A stretch of DNA of 63,291 nt, from the NCBI RefSeq assembly GCF_000332335.1, contig NZ_KB235950.1, forward strand, positions 262,027 through 325,317, given 5' to 3'. Shown piece by piece: positions 55,303 through 63,291 of the stretch (position 1 is its first letter; every line of letters starts with the position of its first letter). Source of the stretch: Kamptonema formosum PCC 10802 (GTDB lineage: Bacteria > Cyanobacteriota > Cyanobacteriia > Cyanobacteriales > Oscillatoriaceae). Below the pieces are notes generated by a model. It was not told the DNA's origin. It did not search any database and was given only the letters and a program-made list of their open reading frames with translations. Position numbers and translations under genes: made by a program.

Positions 55303-55623
55303 GGGGGTGAGGGTGTGAGGGGGTGAGGGTAAGACGCGATTTATCGCGTCTCTAAAAGAGGCCTCCCTCGCTCCCGCCATCCCCTGGCGGAAACGTTTCA
55401 GCCGCCGGCAGCCAAGCCGCGCACAAGCAATTCCGGCGGGAAGCAACTGCGGCAAAATCCCCTAAACCTCTGCAGGGTGAGGTCTAAAACAGAAGATTAC
55501 ATTTCTTTAAGGGGAACTGACGCCCATTGGGAAGTTAATTTGCCAAAATACATGCCAGCATTGACGAAATGGCGCACTTGCAATTAGAACCCTTGATAGC
55601 AACAGAGTAGAGGTTAGACACTG
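55303..55623. other. Intergenic region
   Basis: No gene. A perfect palindrome AGACGCGATTTATCGCGTCT at about 55332-55351 lies downstream of the PiT gene and may end its transcript. TTTGCCAAAATACATGCC at 55540 resembles half of the regulatory palindrome, but without a -10 at the right distance. Confidence 0.55.
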
Positions 55624-57507
55624 ATGCAGCCCCTGGACAATGGACCGGACAGACCGGAAGCAGGCGATCCTCAAGCCGTGGAGAAGGCTTTGAGGGCGGT
55701 GACTCAGGATCTGAGGCATTTACAGCAAGATTTAGTCGTCAAGTTTTCTGAAGACTTCACGAGGCTTTTGTCTGAAACATCTCGCTTGAGTGAGGAAATC
55801 GACAAGCTGCTCATCCAGCAGCAGCAGCAGCAGCAATTCCAGAAGCTGCAATCTCTCTCCCAGGAGCAAAAGGCCCAGCAGGAACAGCTGGTTGAGCGGC
55901 TCGAATCCCTTTCCCAGCAGCAAAAGGCCCAGCAAGAACAGCTGACGGCGCAACTCGCTGACTTGGTGGCGGCGCAAGTGCAAGAGCGACTGTCGCCGCA
56001 GATTGATGAGCTGGCAGCGGCGGCTAAGCAGTCAGTCGCCGCTGCGGATGCGCGACTGGCACCGGCATCCAATGCCGGTCGCGACAGGAGGGGTGCTGGG
56101 GTGTTCCTGGCATCGATGGACGGCACCCTGATGGCCAACTACGAGGCAGCGCGAGAGGAGCTCGACGGCTATCAGAACCGGCTCGCCGAACACCTGAAGC
56201 GCCTCAACAGCCTGCAGCAGCAGGGTGAGGTCGTTTTGGAGGCGCTGGTCAACCGTCTGATTGAGCAGCTGAAACAGGAAGGAAACGCTGTCCCAACTGC
56301 GGCTGAGCTGTCACAGGAGGATTTGGAACACATATTGCAGAACAGCCAGCCGGCTCAGCTTGGCCCGCAGCTGAACTCCGGCAAAACACCTGTGCTCGCT
56401 CCCTCCTCGAAGCCGGTAGCGCCCCCTGTGCCGCCGGTGCCTGAGGCACCCATCGCTCAGCCGGTTGTGCCAAAGGCACCGGCACCGGCAGCTGCGCCCA
56501 AACCGGCATCGCTGGTGCAGGTGGGTTTGGTGCTGGCTCTGATTTCTTCGGTGGTGCTGTCGCTGTTTAATGTTTCCCTGAAGATTATCCTCAAGGCTAA
56601 GGCTCCCCGGATGATTTTTGGCATCTGGCAGCTGCAAGGATTTATCTCGCCCGGATTCGGGAATTCGCTTTTGATCCTGCTGCTGCGGACAATTGTGGTG
56701 ATTGCGGTGATGCCAATTCTGGCGACTTTCCTGTACCCGCAAGTCTGGCAAGACCTGAACCGGTTTTTCAAGTCTCGCGATCCTGACCAGTGGCTGAAGG
56801 TGGTGGGCAGCGGTTTCTTTCTGTTCCTGTCGCAGGTGCTGATTTATATTGCGATTGGGAATATTCCCACCGGCATTGCGATCACGATTTTCTTTATTTA
56901 TCCGATTGTGACGGTGCTGGCGTCCTGGTGGCTGTTTGCAGACAAACCTTCGATTGTCCGGATTGCCGCAATGGGCGTGATTACGGGAGGCGGTGTTTTG
57001 GCGCTGCCGGCAGGGGGTGCTCAAGGCAATCTCCAGTTGGGCGTTGCTGCTGCAGTGGGAGCCGGTATCGCTTTCGCCGGCTACGTGCTGACGGCGCAGC
57101 TGGGGCAGAAAAAGCTGCACCCGATTCCTTTCACTCTGGTTGGATTCCTGTCGATTTTGGTGTTTTGCACAGTCAGTTTGCTGCTGCCTTTACCAAAAGC
57201 AATGGCAGTGCAGTTCAACTGGAGTTTGTGGCCCAGTCTGGTGATTGGCAGCGCTATATTGGGGCTGTTCACACTGGCTAGCTATCTGCTGAATAACTTT
57301 GCTATTCGCTTTGCGGGGGCGGCGCTAGCGTCGATTATCGGGACGAGCGGGCCGGCTCTGACGGCTTTGTTTGGCTTTGTGATTATTGGGGAGAAGTTGT
57401 TAGCCATGCAGATTTTCGGTATGGTTCTGGTGACTTTGGGCGTTGCTGCCATGAGTGTTGAGCGCATGCTCGCTCAGAAGAAGCCGGCGGCTCAAACTGC
57501 TAAGTGA
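55624..57507 (+). CDS. EamA/DMT-family transporter with a long coiled-coil N-terminus
   Basis: A 627-aa fusion. Residues 1-230 are a Gln-rich coiled coil (repeats such as QEQKAQQEQLVERLESLS) with no signal sequence. Residues about 240-300 are a Pro/Ala linker (PVAPPVPPVPEAPIAQPVVP). The rest is a ten-helix EamA drug/metabolite transporter with two homologous halves (SLVQVGLVLALISSVVLSLF..., LQLGVAAAVGAGIAFAGYVL...). Standard members are about 300 aa, so the N-terminal half is an addition. It would place a long cytoplasmic rod on an inner-membrane transporter. The substrate cannot be told. It ends with a clear Rho-independent terminator. Confidence 0.85.
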   Translation: MQPLDNGPDRPEAGDPQAVEKALRAVTQDLRHLQQDLVVKFSEDFTRLLSETSRLSEEIDKLLIQQQQQQQFQKLQSLSQEQKAQQEQLVERLESLSQQQKAQQEQLTAQLADLVAAQVQERLSPQIDELAAAAKQSVAAADARLAPASNAGRDRRGAGVFLASMDGTLMANYEAAREELDGYQNRLAEHLKRLNSLQQQGEVVLEALVNRLIEQLKQEGNAVPTAAELSQEDLEHILQNSQPAQLGPQLNSGKTPVLAPSSKPVAPPVPPVPEAPIAQPVVPKAPAPAAAPKPASLVQVGLVLALISSVVLSLFNVSLKIILKAKAPRMIFGIWQLQGFISPGFGNSLLILLLRTIVVIAVMPILATFLYPQVWQDLNRFFKSRDPDQWLKVVGSGFFLFLSQVLIYIAIGNIPTGIAITIFFIYPIVTVLASWWLFADKPSIVRIAAMGVITGGGVLALPAGGAQGNLQLGVAAAVGAGIAFAGYVLTAQLGQKKLHPIPFTLVGFLSILVFCTVSLLLPLPKAMAVQFNWSLWPSLVIGSAILGLFTLASYLLNNFAIRFAGAALASIIGTSGPALTALFGFVIIGEKLLAMQIFGMVLVTLGVAAMSVERMLAQKKPAAQTAK

Positions 57508-57526
57508 TAGGTGAGAGGTTCGCACA

Positions 57527-57570
57527 GGAAGGGTGAATTAACGAGTGTTAGTTCGCCCTTCTTTTTTTAT
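57527..57570 (+). terminator. Rho-independent terminator of the EamA gene
   Basis: A GAAGGGTGAA/TTCGCCCTTC stem with a 12-nt loop followed by TTTTTTTAT. Confidence 0.85.
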
Positions 57571-57849
57571 TTGACTCGTTCCCAGTCGTAGGGTGCGTTC
57601 CGCCGGCGCACCGGCACCACTTCTGCCAAGTTTTTCCATGCGGCGGAACGCACCGGCTCTCTGGAAGGGTTTTGCCAGGGGCCGGTTAAAAATCCGCGAC
57701 TGCCATTATATCACATGCTGCTGCTTATGTCAATGTAAAGCGTGTAAATTTTTGTTGCAGTTGCAGATTAACAACAGTATGCGAGCCAGGGGGGAAGCAA
57801 TCGGCGGTGGCGGAGGTTAGAACCGAGCCGGTACACCCCTCTACCCGCT
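57571..57849. other. Intergenic region
   Basis: No gene seen; a short plus-strand ORF at 57593 has no support. Confidence 0.5.
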
Positions 57850-58350
57850 TCAATTTTGCTCCCTGCCGTTGTGACTGTTATCCTCACCTTTGTCTGGGTT
57901 TTGTCTTAGGATATCTGAAGGTACGGGGATGGTGATTTGCAGGAATACCTCAATGGTTATTTGATTGTTCTCACAATTTATATTAGTGATGTTCAATTTT
58001 TCGTTTAAAGATTTCGGGATCGCCGATTTAGGAGCCGGCTGACTTGTATATCCGGCTTCCTTGAGCCATGAAGTGATGGTTCTCCAGTTATCTATCTTTT
58101 CGCTGCCTTTGCCCACCAGACTCTTAACATATCGATACAGAGTGGCACACAGGTCTGTCTCGACGCCCTTGACGTTCTTTTCCAGGGTTTCGGCTATTTC
58201 GGCGGGACTGCAACCGCAGAGTAACCCCCGCAGGTGCAGCTTCTCGGTGGGGGTGAGGGGCTTGCCCTTGGCGGAGGCCAAGTCTGCGTAGAGGGTGTCC
58301 AAGTCCCAGTGCATAGCCGCCTGGGGGAAGGGATCGCCGGTGGGTGCCAT
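57850..58350 (-). CDS. Helix-turn-helix domain protein of unknown function
   Basis: A 166-aa protein. Residues about 30-80 contain LTPTEKLHLRGLLCGCSPAE followed by IAETLEKNVKGVETDLCATL, a LuxR-like helix-turn-helix found at the N-terminus of several cyanobacterial signalling proteins. A conserved ending LYRYVKSLVG precedes a variable C-terminal half. The start is uncertain: an in-frame ATG at 58314 (MHWDLDTLY) is an alternative. In other proteins this domain is followed by an effector; here it stands alone with only about 70 further residues, so it could be a truncated version. Confidence 0.65.
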   Translation of the reverse strand: MAPTGDPFPQAAMHWDLDTLYADLASAKGKPLTPTEKLHLRGLLCGCSPAEIAETLEKNVKGVETDLCATLYRYVKSLVGKGSEKIDNWRTITSWLKEAGYTSQPAPKSAIPKSLNEKLNITNINCENNQITIEVFLQITIPVPSDILRQNPDKGEDNSHNGREQN

Positions 58351-58706
58351 AGGTGGGGAGGGAAATTCCTGATGAAATCCTAGCGAAATTCCTGATGGGG
58401 GTCAGGAGACGGATGAGTTTGGTTAGCTTATATTAGATGTTAAGGGCATCGTACAGCAGTGCGATGCGCTTGTTAAGGGGATCGTACAGCAGTGCGGTGT
58501 GCCGGTCAAGTGGGCCAGGGAGCCGGCTATCACCCCCATACCTGCCTCAATCAGTGTCACACATCTGAAAGCCGCAATTTCAGTGAGGAATGGAATGTCA
58601 AGCAGTCTCTGGATTGCTTTTGAGTATAACATCCCTGGAGTTTTCCCTGATCCCACTTGTGAATATGGTCACTGTCAACCCTTACTTGTTTGGAGAAATC
58701 AAAATA
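58351..58706. other. Intergenic region with short tandem repeat
   Basis: No gene. Two copies of TTAAGGGGATCGTACAGCAG (one with C for G) followed by TGCG lie at about 58439-58500, 35 bp apart. A minus-strand ORF across it (58423-58656) only translates this repeat. Confidence 0.6.
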
Positions 58707-59528
58707 ATGGCTACCTTAACTTTGATGAAGAAATTATCGCTCACTATAGTTGGAGCGGTATTTATGGTTTTCGGAACCGGAGCAACAGTACGTGCAACGA
58801 CTTTTTATGTTTCCACCGACAACGGAAAAGTTGGAACAGTCAATCACACAACAGGAGTATTTAGCCCAGTTTCCAGTGGCCCAACTTTTTCTGACATCGC
58901 TTTATCTAATTCAGAAGAACTTTTCGGCATCACTTTCAGTGAGTTGTATCGCATCAACACAACCACGGGTATATCCTCATATATTGGCAATCTGGGTAAT
59001 TCCATGAATGGTTTGGGGTTCACTACCAGTAATTCGCTCTATGGAACAGGGGGGGCGGGTTTCTACTCCATCAACACCTCAACTGGTGCTGCATCGTTAG
59101 TATCTAATATTGCTGGCTTCAGTAGCAGTGGTGATATAGTATATGATCCTGTTAACAATAGATTTCTAGGTACATCAGTCGGTGATAGCTTGTGGTCGAT
59201 TGCTTTGGATGGCACAGCTAGCAAAATCGGTAATATTGGTTTTGGTGGTGTCTATGGTTTGGCTTTTGACGATCATGGGGTTTTATACGGCTACACCGGT
59301 AATCGGCAGCAAATTATTATCAATTTAGCAACAGGAATAGGTACATTCAATCAAAGCGTTACAGGTTTTTCCGGTGAGATATGGGGTTCCGCATCACTGC
59401 CGTCAACAGGCCCACAAACTTCTGTACCCGAACCTGGTACAGTTTTCGGATTGCTGGGAGTTGGAGCTTTGGGTGCTGGTTCGATGTTCAAGTGTAAAAA
59501 GCAAAAGAAAGCGACAGGAACAGCATAA
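58707..59528 (+). CDS. PEP-CTERM sorted exported protein with beta-propeller-like repeats
   Basis: A 273-aa protein with a signal peptide (MATLTLMKKLSLTIVGAVFM), a middle part of repeated blocks such as LYRINTTTGISSYIG, FYSINTSTGAASLVS and LWSIALDGTASKIG, which suggest a beta-propeller, and a C-terminal VPEPGTVFGLLGVGALGAGS plus basic tail, the PEP-CTERM signal for exosortase. The start at 58707 follows GGAG ten bases upstream. Base composition is more AT-rich than neighbouring genes. It has no regulatory palindrome upstream, unlike the PEP-CTERM gene at 13871. Confidence 0.88.
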   Translation: MATLTLMKKLSLTIVGAVFMVFGTGATVRATTFYVSTDNGKVGTVNHTTGVFSPVSSGPTFSDIALSNSEELFGITFSELYRINTTTGISSYIGNLGNSMNGLGFTTSNSLYGTGGAGFYSINTSTGAASLVSNIAGFSSSGDIVYDPVNNRFLGTSVGDSLWSIALDGTASKIGNIGFGGVYGLAFDDHGVLYGYTGNRQQIIINLATGIGTFNQSVTGFSGEIWGSASLPSTGPQTSVPEPGTVFGLLGVGALGAGSMFKCKKQKKATGTA

Positions 59529-59759
59529 CCATTATCGCTCTCCTTTTCCCTCTGTAGCTATTAGCAAGGCGAGCGCCCTTTACTCGTATTGGCAAATTAA
59601 AAGGCGTTCGCCCACACCCTAGCTTCGATACTGTTAGCAACCTGTAACATTCTGCTAACTCACCGGCACCCCCGCACCCACCGGCACCCCCGCACCCACC
59701 GGCCACCCCCATCCCTTGGCGTCACCGCAACGGCGGCGGTTCAAAAAACCCTAACTTCT
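59529..59759. other. Intergenic region
   Basis: No gene. Repeated CCGGCACCCCCGCACCCA units lie at about 59662-59705. Confidence 0.5.
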
Positions 59760-59841
59760 CTATTCCCTCCCCATCTCTAACTTCCCCAGCATAATTAAAC
59801 TTTCTAAATCTTCCACCGCATCAGGCAGATAACTTTTTACC
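59760..59841 (-). pseudogene. Severed C-terminus of the interrupted nucleotidyltransferase gene
   Basis: Reading through the target duplication as if the IS were removed, the minus strand gives VKSYLPDAVEDLESLIMLGK then LEMGRE and a stop at 59760-59762, in frame with the gene at 61007-61623. It is the original 3' end of that gene, now separated from it by the IS element. Confidence 0.85.
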
Positions 59842-61015
59842 CACAAGTGTTGAATTCTGTCACAAAACTTTACATTTTAGCTTACATTTATCCTGCCCTG
59901 AGTAAAAATGCTTAGCCAGAGAGAAGTCGTTCTATCCAGTGGACATAGCTGATTTCTTGACACATACAACATTGAAGATAGCGGAGTTTATCTAGTAGCG
60001 TAGTCCCCCATTCTTTAGGAATATCTACTATCTTTAATATCAGGTAAGCTATCAGCGAAACATAAATTTGTATAGCTATACCATTTACATTTTTAGTAAT
60101 CAGCTTATCCAACTTAAGGTGCATTTTAAGAAACTTCCATAGCAACTCTATGTGCCACCTATATTTGTAGATTTCCATAAGCTCTTCATCAGAGACTTCG
60201 GCCCGCTCCAAATTGGTGGCCAATCTATACTCAGCACGCTTTTCAAGATCGCAAAAGTTAACAACTCTATATATTCCTGAGTCCTTGCCTGTCCCAACTA
60301 GAAACTGCCCCTTATTTTCAGAAAATTGAAGTTTGTAGTTGTTAGGTATGCGCAAGACAAAATACTTGTTTGACTGCTGGGCGAGCCGTAAAAATTTTAA
60401 ACTAGAAAAGCCCCGATCCATTACCCCTACACCGTTTGGGGGCAAACTAGCTAACATCTCTTTTCCATATCTGTAGTCAGAGTCGTATCCAAAATTTATT
60501 AAGTTTTCTTCTGGAACTCCTGTGGTTAAATTTAAGGAGCTAACAAGCTTTACTTGGTAGTATTCTTGCAGCCATAGCAATTTACTCGTTAGAGTAATGA
60601 CAGTTGAATCAATAGGACACAGCTCATATTTTTGAAGGCTTTTTTGACGGCAAATTTCCTCATTAAGTTGTTGATAAAGTCTCAGAAATGGCTCTTGACT
60701 TCTGGACGCATTAGCTTTGGAGAAAGTTGAAATATCTAGCTCATAGCCAGTTCCATTTAGTCGCTTGAATATATCTCTCATACTGGTCAAGCTTTTATCC
60801 ATTGCATAGCTCAACCATATGGACATAAACAAGCGGGTGTTAAGGACAGGATAATCATTTTTAGGCAAAGAAGCCAAACGATTTTGGACAATCTTAGAGA
60901 ATGAGTTGAGCACAGGTTATTAACAGGATTGATTTGACCGTAGCCCAAATCATAGCACGTTTTGGGCGCTTTTTTTATGTCGAATTGTTAAGATTCAACA
61001 CTTGTGCTTTTTACC
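59833..61015. mobile_element. IS4-type insertion sequence with 9-bp target duplication
   Basis: The element spans 59842-61006 (1165 bp), bounded by the inverted repeat CACAAGTGTTGAAT (59842-59855) and ATTCAACACTTGTG (60993-61006). It is flanked on both sides by CTTTTTACC (59833-59841 and 61007-61015), a perfect 9-bp target-site duplication. One transposase gene fills it. Intact ends and duplication mean a recent insertion that is probably still mobile. Confidence 0.92.
59912..60913 (-). CDS. IS4-family DDE transposase
   Basis: A 333-aa transposase. DDE candidates are Asp in LCPIDSTVITL, Asp in GVMDRGFSSLKFLR and Glu in YKYRWHIELLWKFLK, the last being the Y-(2)-R-(3)-E-(6)-K signature of IS4. 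The middle part carries the beta-strand insertion usual in this family. It occupies almost the whole IS. Length and motifs look intact. Confidence 0.92.
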   Translation of the reverse strand: MLNSFSKIVQNRLASLPKNDYPVLNTRLFMSIWLSYAMDKSLTSMRDIFKRLNGTGYELDISTFSKANASRSQEPFLRLYQQLNEEICRQKSLQKYELCPIDSTVITLTSKLLWLQEYYQVKLVSSLNLTTGVPEENLINFGYDSDYRYGKEMLASLPPNGVGVMDRGFSSLKFLRLAQQSNKYFVLRIPNNYKLQFSENKGQFLVGTGKDSGIYRVVNFCDLEKRAEYRLATNLERAEVSDEELMEIYKYRWHIELLWKFLKMHLKLDKLITKNVNGIAIQIYVSLIAYLILKIVDIPKEWGTTLLDKLRYLQCCMCQEISYVHWIERLLSG

Positions 61016-61623
61016 GCCCTCCTAACCGACTGCAAAGCAGTTTCTTCAGCACATCCCAACATCCGGCTAATGTCGCCGATATCTATACCGCGACTCGCTT
61101 GCAGCTTCATCAAAACCAGATAAGGCAGCCCGATAACAGGCAAACCATCAGGAGCCCGATTAGGATTCCTAATAGCCTCCCTAACCCAAGGCTCCTCTGA
61201 TTCAAGTACATTCAAAATATCGCCATCTCGCAGTTGCCAAGTTCCGCTCCCAATGCTGAGTTCTCCCACTCTCCTGCTGCCGGCTCCCTCTAATTCCCGA
61301 TACACCTTAGACGCATCCTTAGTCAGTACCAAAATATCGAGGTCATCAGTGATCCTTTCCGGCATATAAAGCCGAGTCGCAATGCCCCCCACTACTACAA
61401 ATGGACTCTTTTGGAGAATAGCCTTAATATTACTCACGGGACGATTCCAAGTTCTTCTATTGATAAATTCTACACTGCTGCCGGTGCCAGGACGGCACCG
61501 GCGAAGCGCAATTTCAAGGTATAGCTTGCGTCTGACTTCTGGACGTTTCAGATTCTCCACAATCCCCCCACTCTCACTGACTTTCGCATTTATACCTCCC
61601 TCTCTTCCTTGGCGCTCCTTCAC
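60988..61623 (-). CDS. Nucleotidyltransferase-like protein, 3' end replaced by IS
   Basis: A 211-aa ORF with a nucleotidyltransferase-type motif FVVVGGIATRLYMPERITDD then LDILVL (GG...DLD), as in AbiEii/MNT-like proteins, and a DIGDISRMLGCAEE segment. The N-terminal 50 residues look unlike the family and contain a GCCGGTGCC/GGCACCGGC palindrome (about 61481-61503), so the true start is uncertain. At the other end the last six codons (STSVES) come from the IS end; the native end is at 59760-59841. The C-terminal helix it lost is short, so partial function may remain. Confidence 0.7.
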   Translation of the reverse strand: MKERQGREGGINAKVSESGGIVENLKRPEVRRKLYLEIALRRCRPGTGSSVEFINRRTWNRPVSNIKAILQKSPFVVVGGIATRLYMPERITDDLDILVLTKDASKVYRELEGAGSRRVGELSIGSGTWQLRDGDILNVLESEEPWVREAIRNPNRAPDGLPVIGLPYLVLMKLQASRGIDIGDISRMLGCAEETALQSVRRAVKSTSVES

Positions 61624-61632
61624 GGGGGCGGT

Positions 61633-62295
61633 TCAAAAAACTCCTCCCAACACCCAAACATAAAGCGCCCCAGGACCGTGCATACCAATCGTCAAAGTTA
61701 ACTCAATATCCGCCGTGCGACTTGGACCCGTCACAAAAACACAATACCCCTCATTTTTCACCTCCTCAAACACCTCATGCAAACCGGCACGCAAAGCCCC
61801 CGCACCCAAAATTGCCAAATGAACCCGAGGCAAAAGAGAAACCAAACGAGGTTGCAACTCTGACGAGCGCAACACCAGCGTACCCGTTTCAGGAAGCGCC
61901 ATATCAACCCCCGTCACCCCCAGATCGCACCCCGCCAGCAACTCCTTCTCCGCATAAGGCGACACCATATCCACCCCCAGCTCCCCCAGCATCGCAGACA
62001 CCCCCAACTCCTGCAACACCGGCGTCTCCCAAGCTGTTGCCTTCCGCACCCCTTCCGCCGCCACCAACTCCGCCAGCGCCGCTCTCAAATCCCCCTCTCC
62101 CGCTATCCGCCGAGTTTTCCCCCCGACGCGCTCAATTTCTGCCAGCAAAAGCTCTAATTCCGCCGGCACATCCCCCGCCACCCGAGGAGTCACCCGCGCA
62201 CTTGCCGGTGGCGGCGGCGCAACCGCTTCCCCCTCCCGCCGCAGCGCCGCACGCACCTCACTTAAAATACTATTTCGAGCCGAATTATCACTCAT
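61633..62295 (-). CDS. LUD-domain protein (LutC/YkgG-like)
   Basis: A 220-aa protein starting MSDNSARNSILSEVRAALRR at 62295; the ORF runs further to 62430 through unrelated sequence. The LUD domain is shown by GVTGVDMALPETGTLVLRSS and HLAILGAGALRAGLHEVFEE and the ending VFVTGPSRTADIELTLTIGM followed by HGP. LutC is one of three proteins of a lactate-oxidation complex, but LutA and LutB are not in the window, so the role here is open. A GGGAGTGAG precedes the ATG. Confidence 0.85.
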   Translation of the reverse strand: MSDNSARNSILSEVRAALRREGEAVAPPPPASARVTPRVAGDVPAELELLLAEIERVGGKTRRIAGEGDLRAALAELVAAEGVRKATAWETPVLQELGVSAMLGELGVDMVSPYAEKELLAGCDLGVTGVDMALPETGTLVLRSSELQPRLVSLLPRVHLAILGAGALRAGLHEVFEEVKNEGYCVFVTGPSRTADIELTLTIGMHGPGALYVWVLGGVF

Positions 62296-62484
62296 ATTAC
62301 ATCTCACTCCCGTGATACAGATTTGATTTAATCGCGCAACATATGTTTCTTGCTCCCCCCTTTTTAAGCTATCCATTACCCACATTTTTCTTAACATAAA
62401 GTACATATTTCTTAAAAAATCCTGGAACATTGATGGGCTATAGTTTTAAGCATCCTGGGGCTAGAAGCGGGGAGCAATTAAGTT

Positions 62485-63291
62485 ATGCTTGAATGGGCCA
62501 GTAGTGAGCTACAATACGCTCAACTAGGAGATCAGCGACGCCACAAGCGCTTCATTCGGATTGTGGACGATTTGGTGAGCCAACCTGGGGCGAGCGTGCC
62601 ACAGGCATCAGGAGATAAAGCGGCCACTACCGCCGCCTATGATTTTTGGAAGTCTCCCTATTTTAGTCCGGCTGATATCCGTCAAGCTCATCAAAAGAGT
62701 ACGATTGGCAGAATTCAGCGCCTTGAGCGAGTTTTAGCAATTCAGGATACCACAGACTTAAACTTTACTCATCATCCGGCCACCTCAGGACTTGGCCCGA
62801 CTGATCATCCGGCACTGCGGGGGCTAAAAGTCCATTCAACCTTTGCCGTCAGCGAGCTCGGAGTGCCACTGGGATTAATAGATCAACAGGTATGGGCAAG
62901 AGATCCACAAACGGTGGGCATTGCTCAAAAGCGCCGTCAGCGAGAAACCAAAGATAAAGAGAGTCAGCGCTGGCTGAATGGACTGTCGCTGACACAACAG
63001 ATAGTCCCGCCAGACATTGAGGTAGTGACAGTAGCGGATCGGGAAGGAGACATCTACGAACTATTTGCCATGCCCCGCCCGGCTAATTCACATTTGTTAA
63101 TTCGCTGCACCCACAATCGCCGTGTCGAACATCAGGCAACTTATTTGCATGAAGCCATGCGTCAAACTCCCTCAGTTGGCCACCTAATTTTAGAGCTGCA
63201 GCGTCATCCAGAGCGTCCGGCAAGAATGGCCACCCTCACCCTAGGCTTCACCCCCATTAAAATTCAACCACCGCGCCATCATTTGAACCGA
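62485..63291 (+). CDS. IS4-type (Tn5-like) transposase, cut by window end
   Basis: An open frame from ATG at 62485 to the last base, 269 codons and still open. It begins MLEWASSELQYAQLGDQRRH, the Tn5-like transposase DNA-binding segment, followed by ASVPQASGDKAATTAAYDFW. It then has AIQDTTDLNFTHH (first catalytic Asp region) and VVTVADREGDIYELF (second). The ribosome binding site GGGGAG is 11 bases upstream. The third catalytic residue lies beyond the window. The IS left end should lie in 62430-62480, but I cannot define it. Confidence 0.85.
   Translation, partial: MLEWASSELQYAQLGDQRRHKRFIRIVDDLVSQPGASVPQASGDKAATTAAYDFWKSPYFSPADIRQAHQKSTIGRIQRLERVLAIQDTTDLNFTHHPATSGLGPTDHPALRGLKVHSTFAVSELGVPLGLIDQQVWARDPQTVGIAQKRRQRETKDKESQRWLNGLSLTQQIVPPDIEVVTVADREGDIYELFAMPRPANSHLLIRCTHNRRVEHQATYLHEAMRQTPSVGHLILELQRHPERPARMATLTLGFTPIKIQPPRHHLNR

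Noticed and set aside
55540-55558. TTTGCCAAAATACATGCC before the EamA fusion gene as a regulatory palindrome
   Set aside because: The right half-site is missing and no -10 hexamer lies at 31 or 41 bp.
58423-58656. Minus-strand ORF of 77 codons with Cys-Cys motifs
   Set aside because: The CCTIPLTS/CCTMPLTS similarity is the translation of a short DNA tandem repeat; no ribosome binding site.

Overview
The window is chromosomal DNA from a cyanobacterium, probably a filamentous one. Support comes from the order secE-nusG-rplK-rplA-rplJ-rplL with tRNA-Trp and rplS alongside, HIP1-type GCGATCGC octamers, heptamer STRR repeats (4016-4050, 47930-47978), a COP23 protein, two HetP-like proteins, PEP-CTERM proteins and a DevBC-type exporter. 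The species cannot be named from this alone.

Region 1 (about 0.3-27.1 kb) is a large peptide-secretion locus, almost all on the minus strand. Two paralogous modules, each ordered ABC transporter (cyclic-nucleotide-binding domain + C39 peptidase + ABC exporter) - HlyD-type adaptor - HetP-like protein, sit at 12469-6449 and 25193-19131. Downstream of each module lies an array of small genes whose products share a double-glycine-type leader (consensus MIIxDLxxLExVSE...GG or ...GA). There are 12 such genes at 301-5933 and five at 16441-18120. Array A contains seven near-identical paralogues; array B contains a perfect 316-bp tandem triplication plus a fourth divergent copy. A parvulin-like PPIase (15527-16288), a small Ser/Thr-rich ORF and a PEP-CTERM protein lie between the modules. 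No peptide-modifying enzyme is visible. A decayed further module survives as a transporter 5' fragment (about 25800-26030) and a dead peptide leader (26534-26598). A palindrome, TGCCA-N3-TGGCA, recurs in front of several of these genes at two fixed distances from a candidate -10 box. The distances differ by one helical turn, so this may be the operator of a dedicated regulon.

Region 2 (27.1-40.7 kb) holds a YvaD-like/SMR pair and a six-gene minus-strand operon: fatty-acyl-AMP ligase-ACP, AONS-like alpha-oxoamine synthase, SAM methyltransferase, acyltransferase 3, DevB, DevC. It looks like a pathway for making and exporting an amino-lipid. Its promoter carries a near-match to the same palindrome at the same spacing. 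A GH116 glucosylceramidase-like gene follows, and a degraded copy of its 3' end lies 11 kb away.

Region 3 (40.7-48.9 kb) has a trypsin-like protease, a trypsin-TPR lipoprotein with 11 TPRs, a COP23 lipoprotein, a Ser/Thr kinase, an unknown protein and a GIY-YIG protein. They are separated by dense dispersed palindromic repeats.

Region 4 (48.9-53.8 kb) is the ribosomal protein/nusG/secE block with an L10 leader, tRNA-Trp and rplS. Region 5 (53.8-63.3 kb) carries a PiT phosphate transporter with a repeat inserted in its coding sequence, a coiled-coil/EamA fusion transporter, a HTH protein, a second PEP-CTERM protein, and an IS4-type element with an intact 9-bp target duplication in the 3' end of a nucleotidyltransferase gene. 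A LUD-domain protein and a second, window-truncated transposase complete it.
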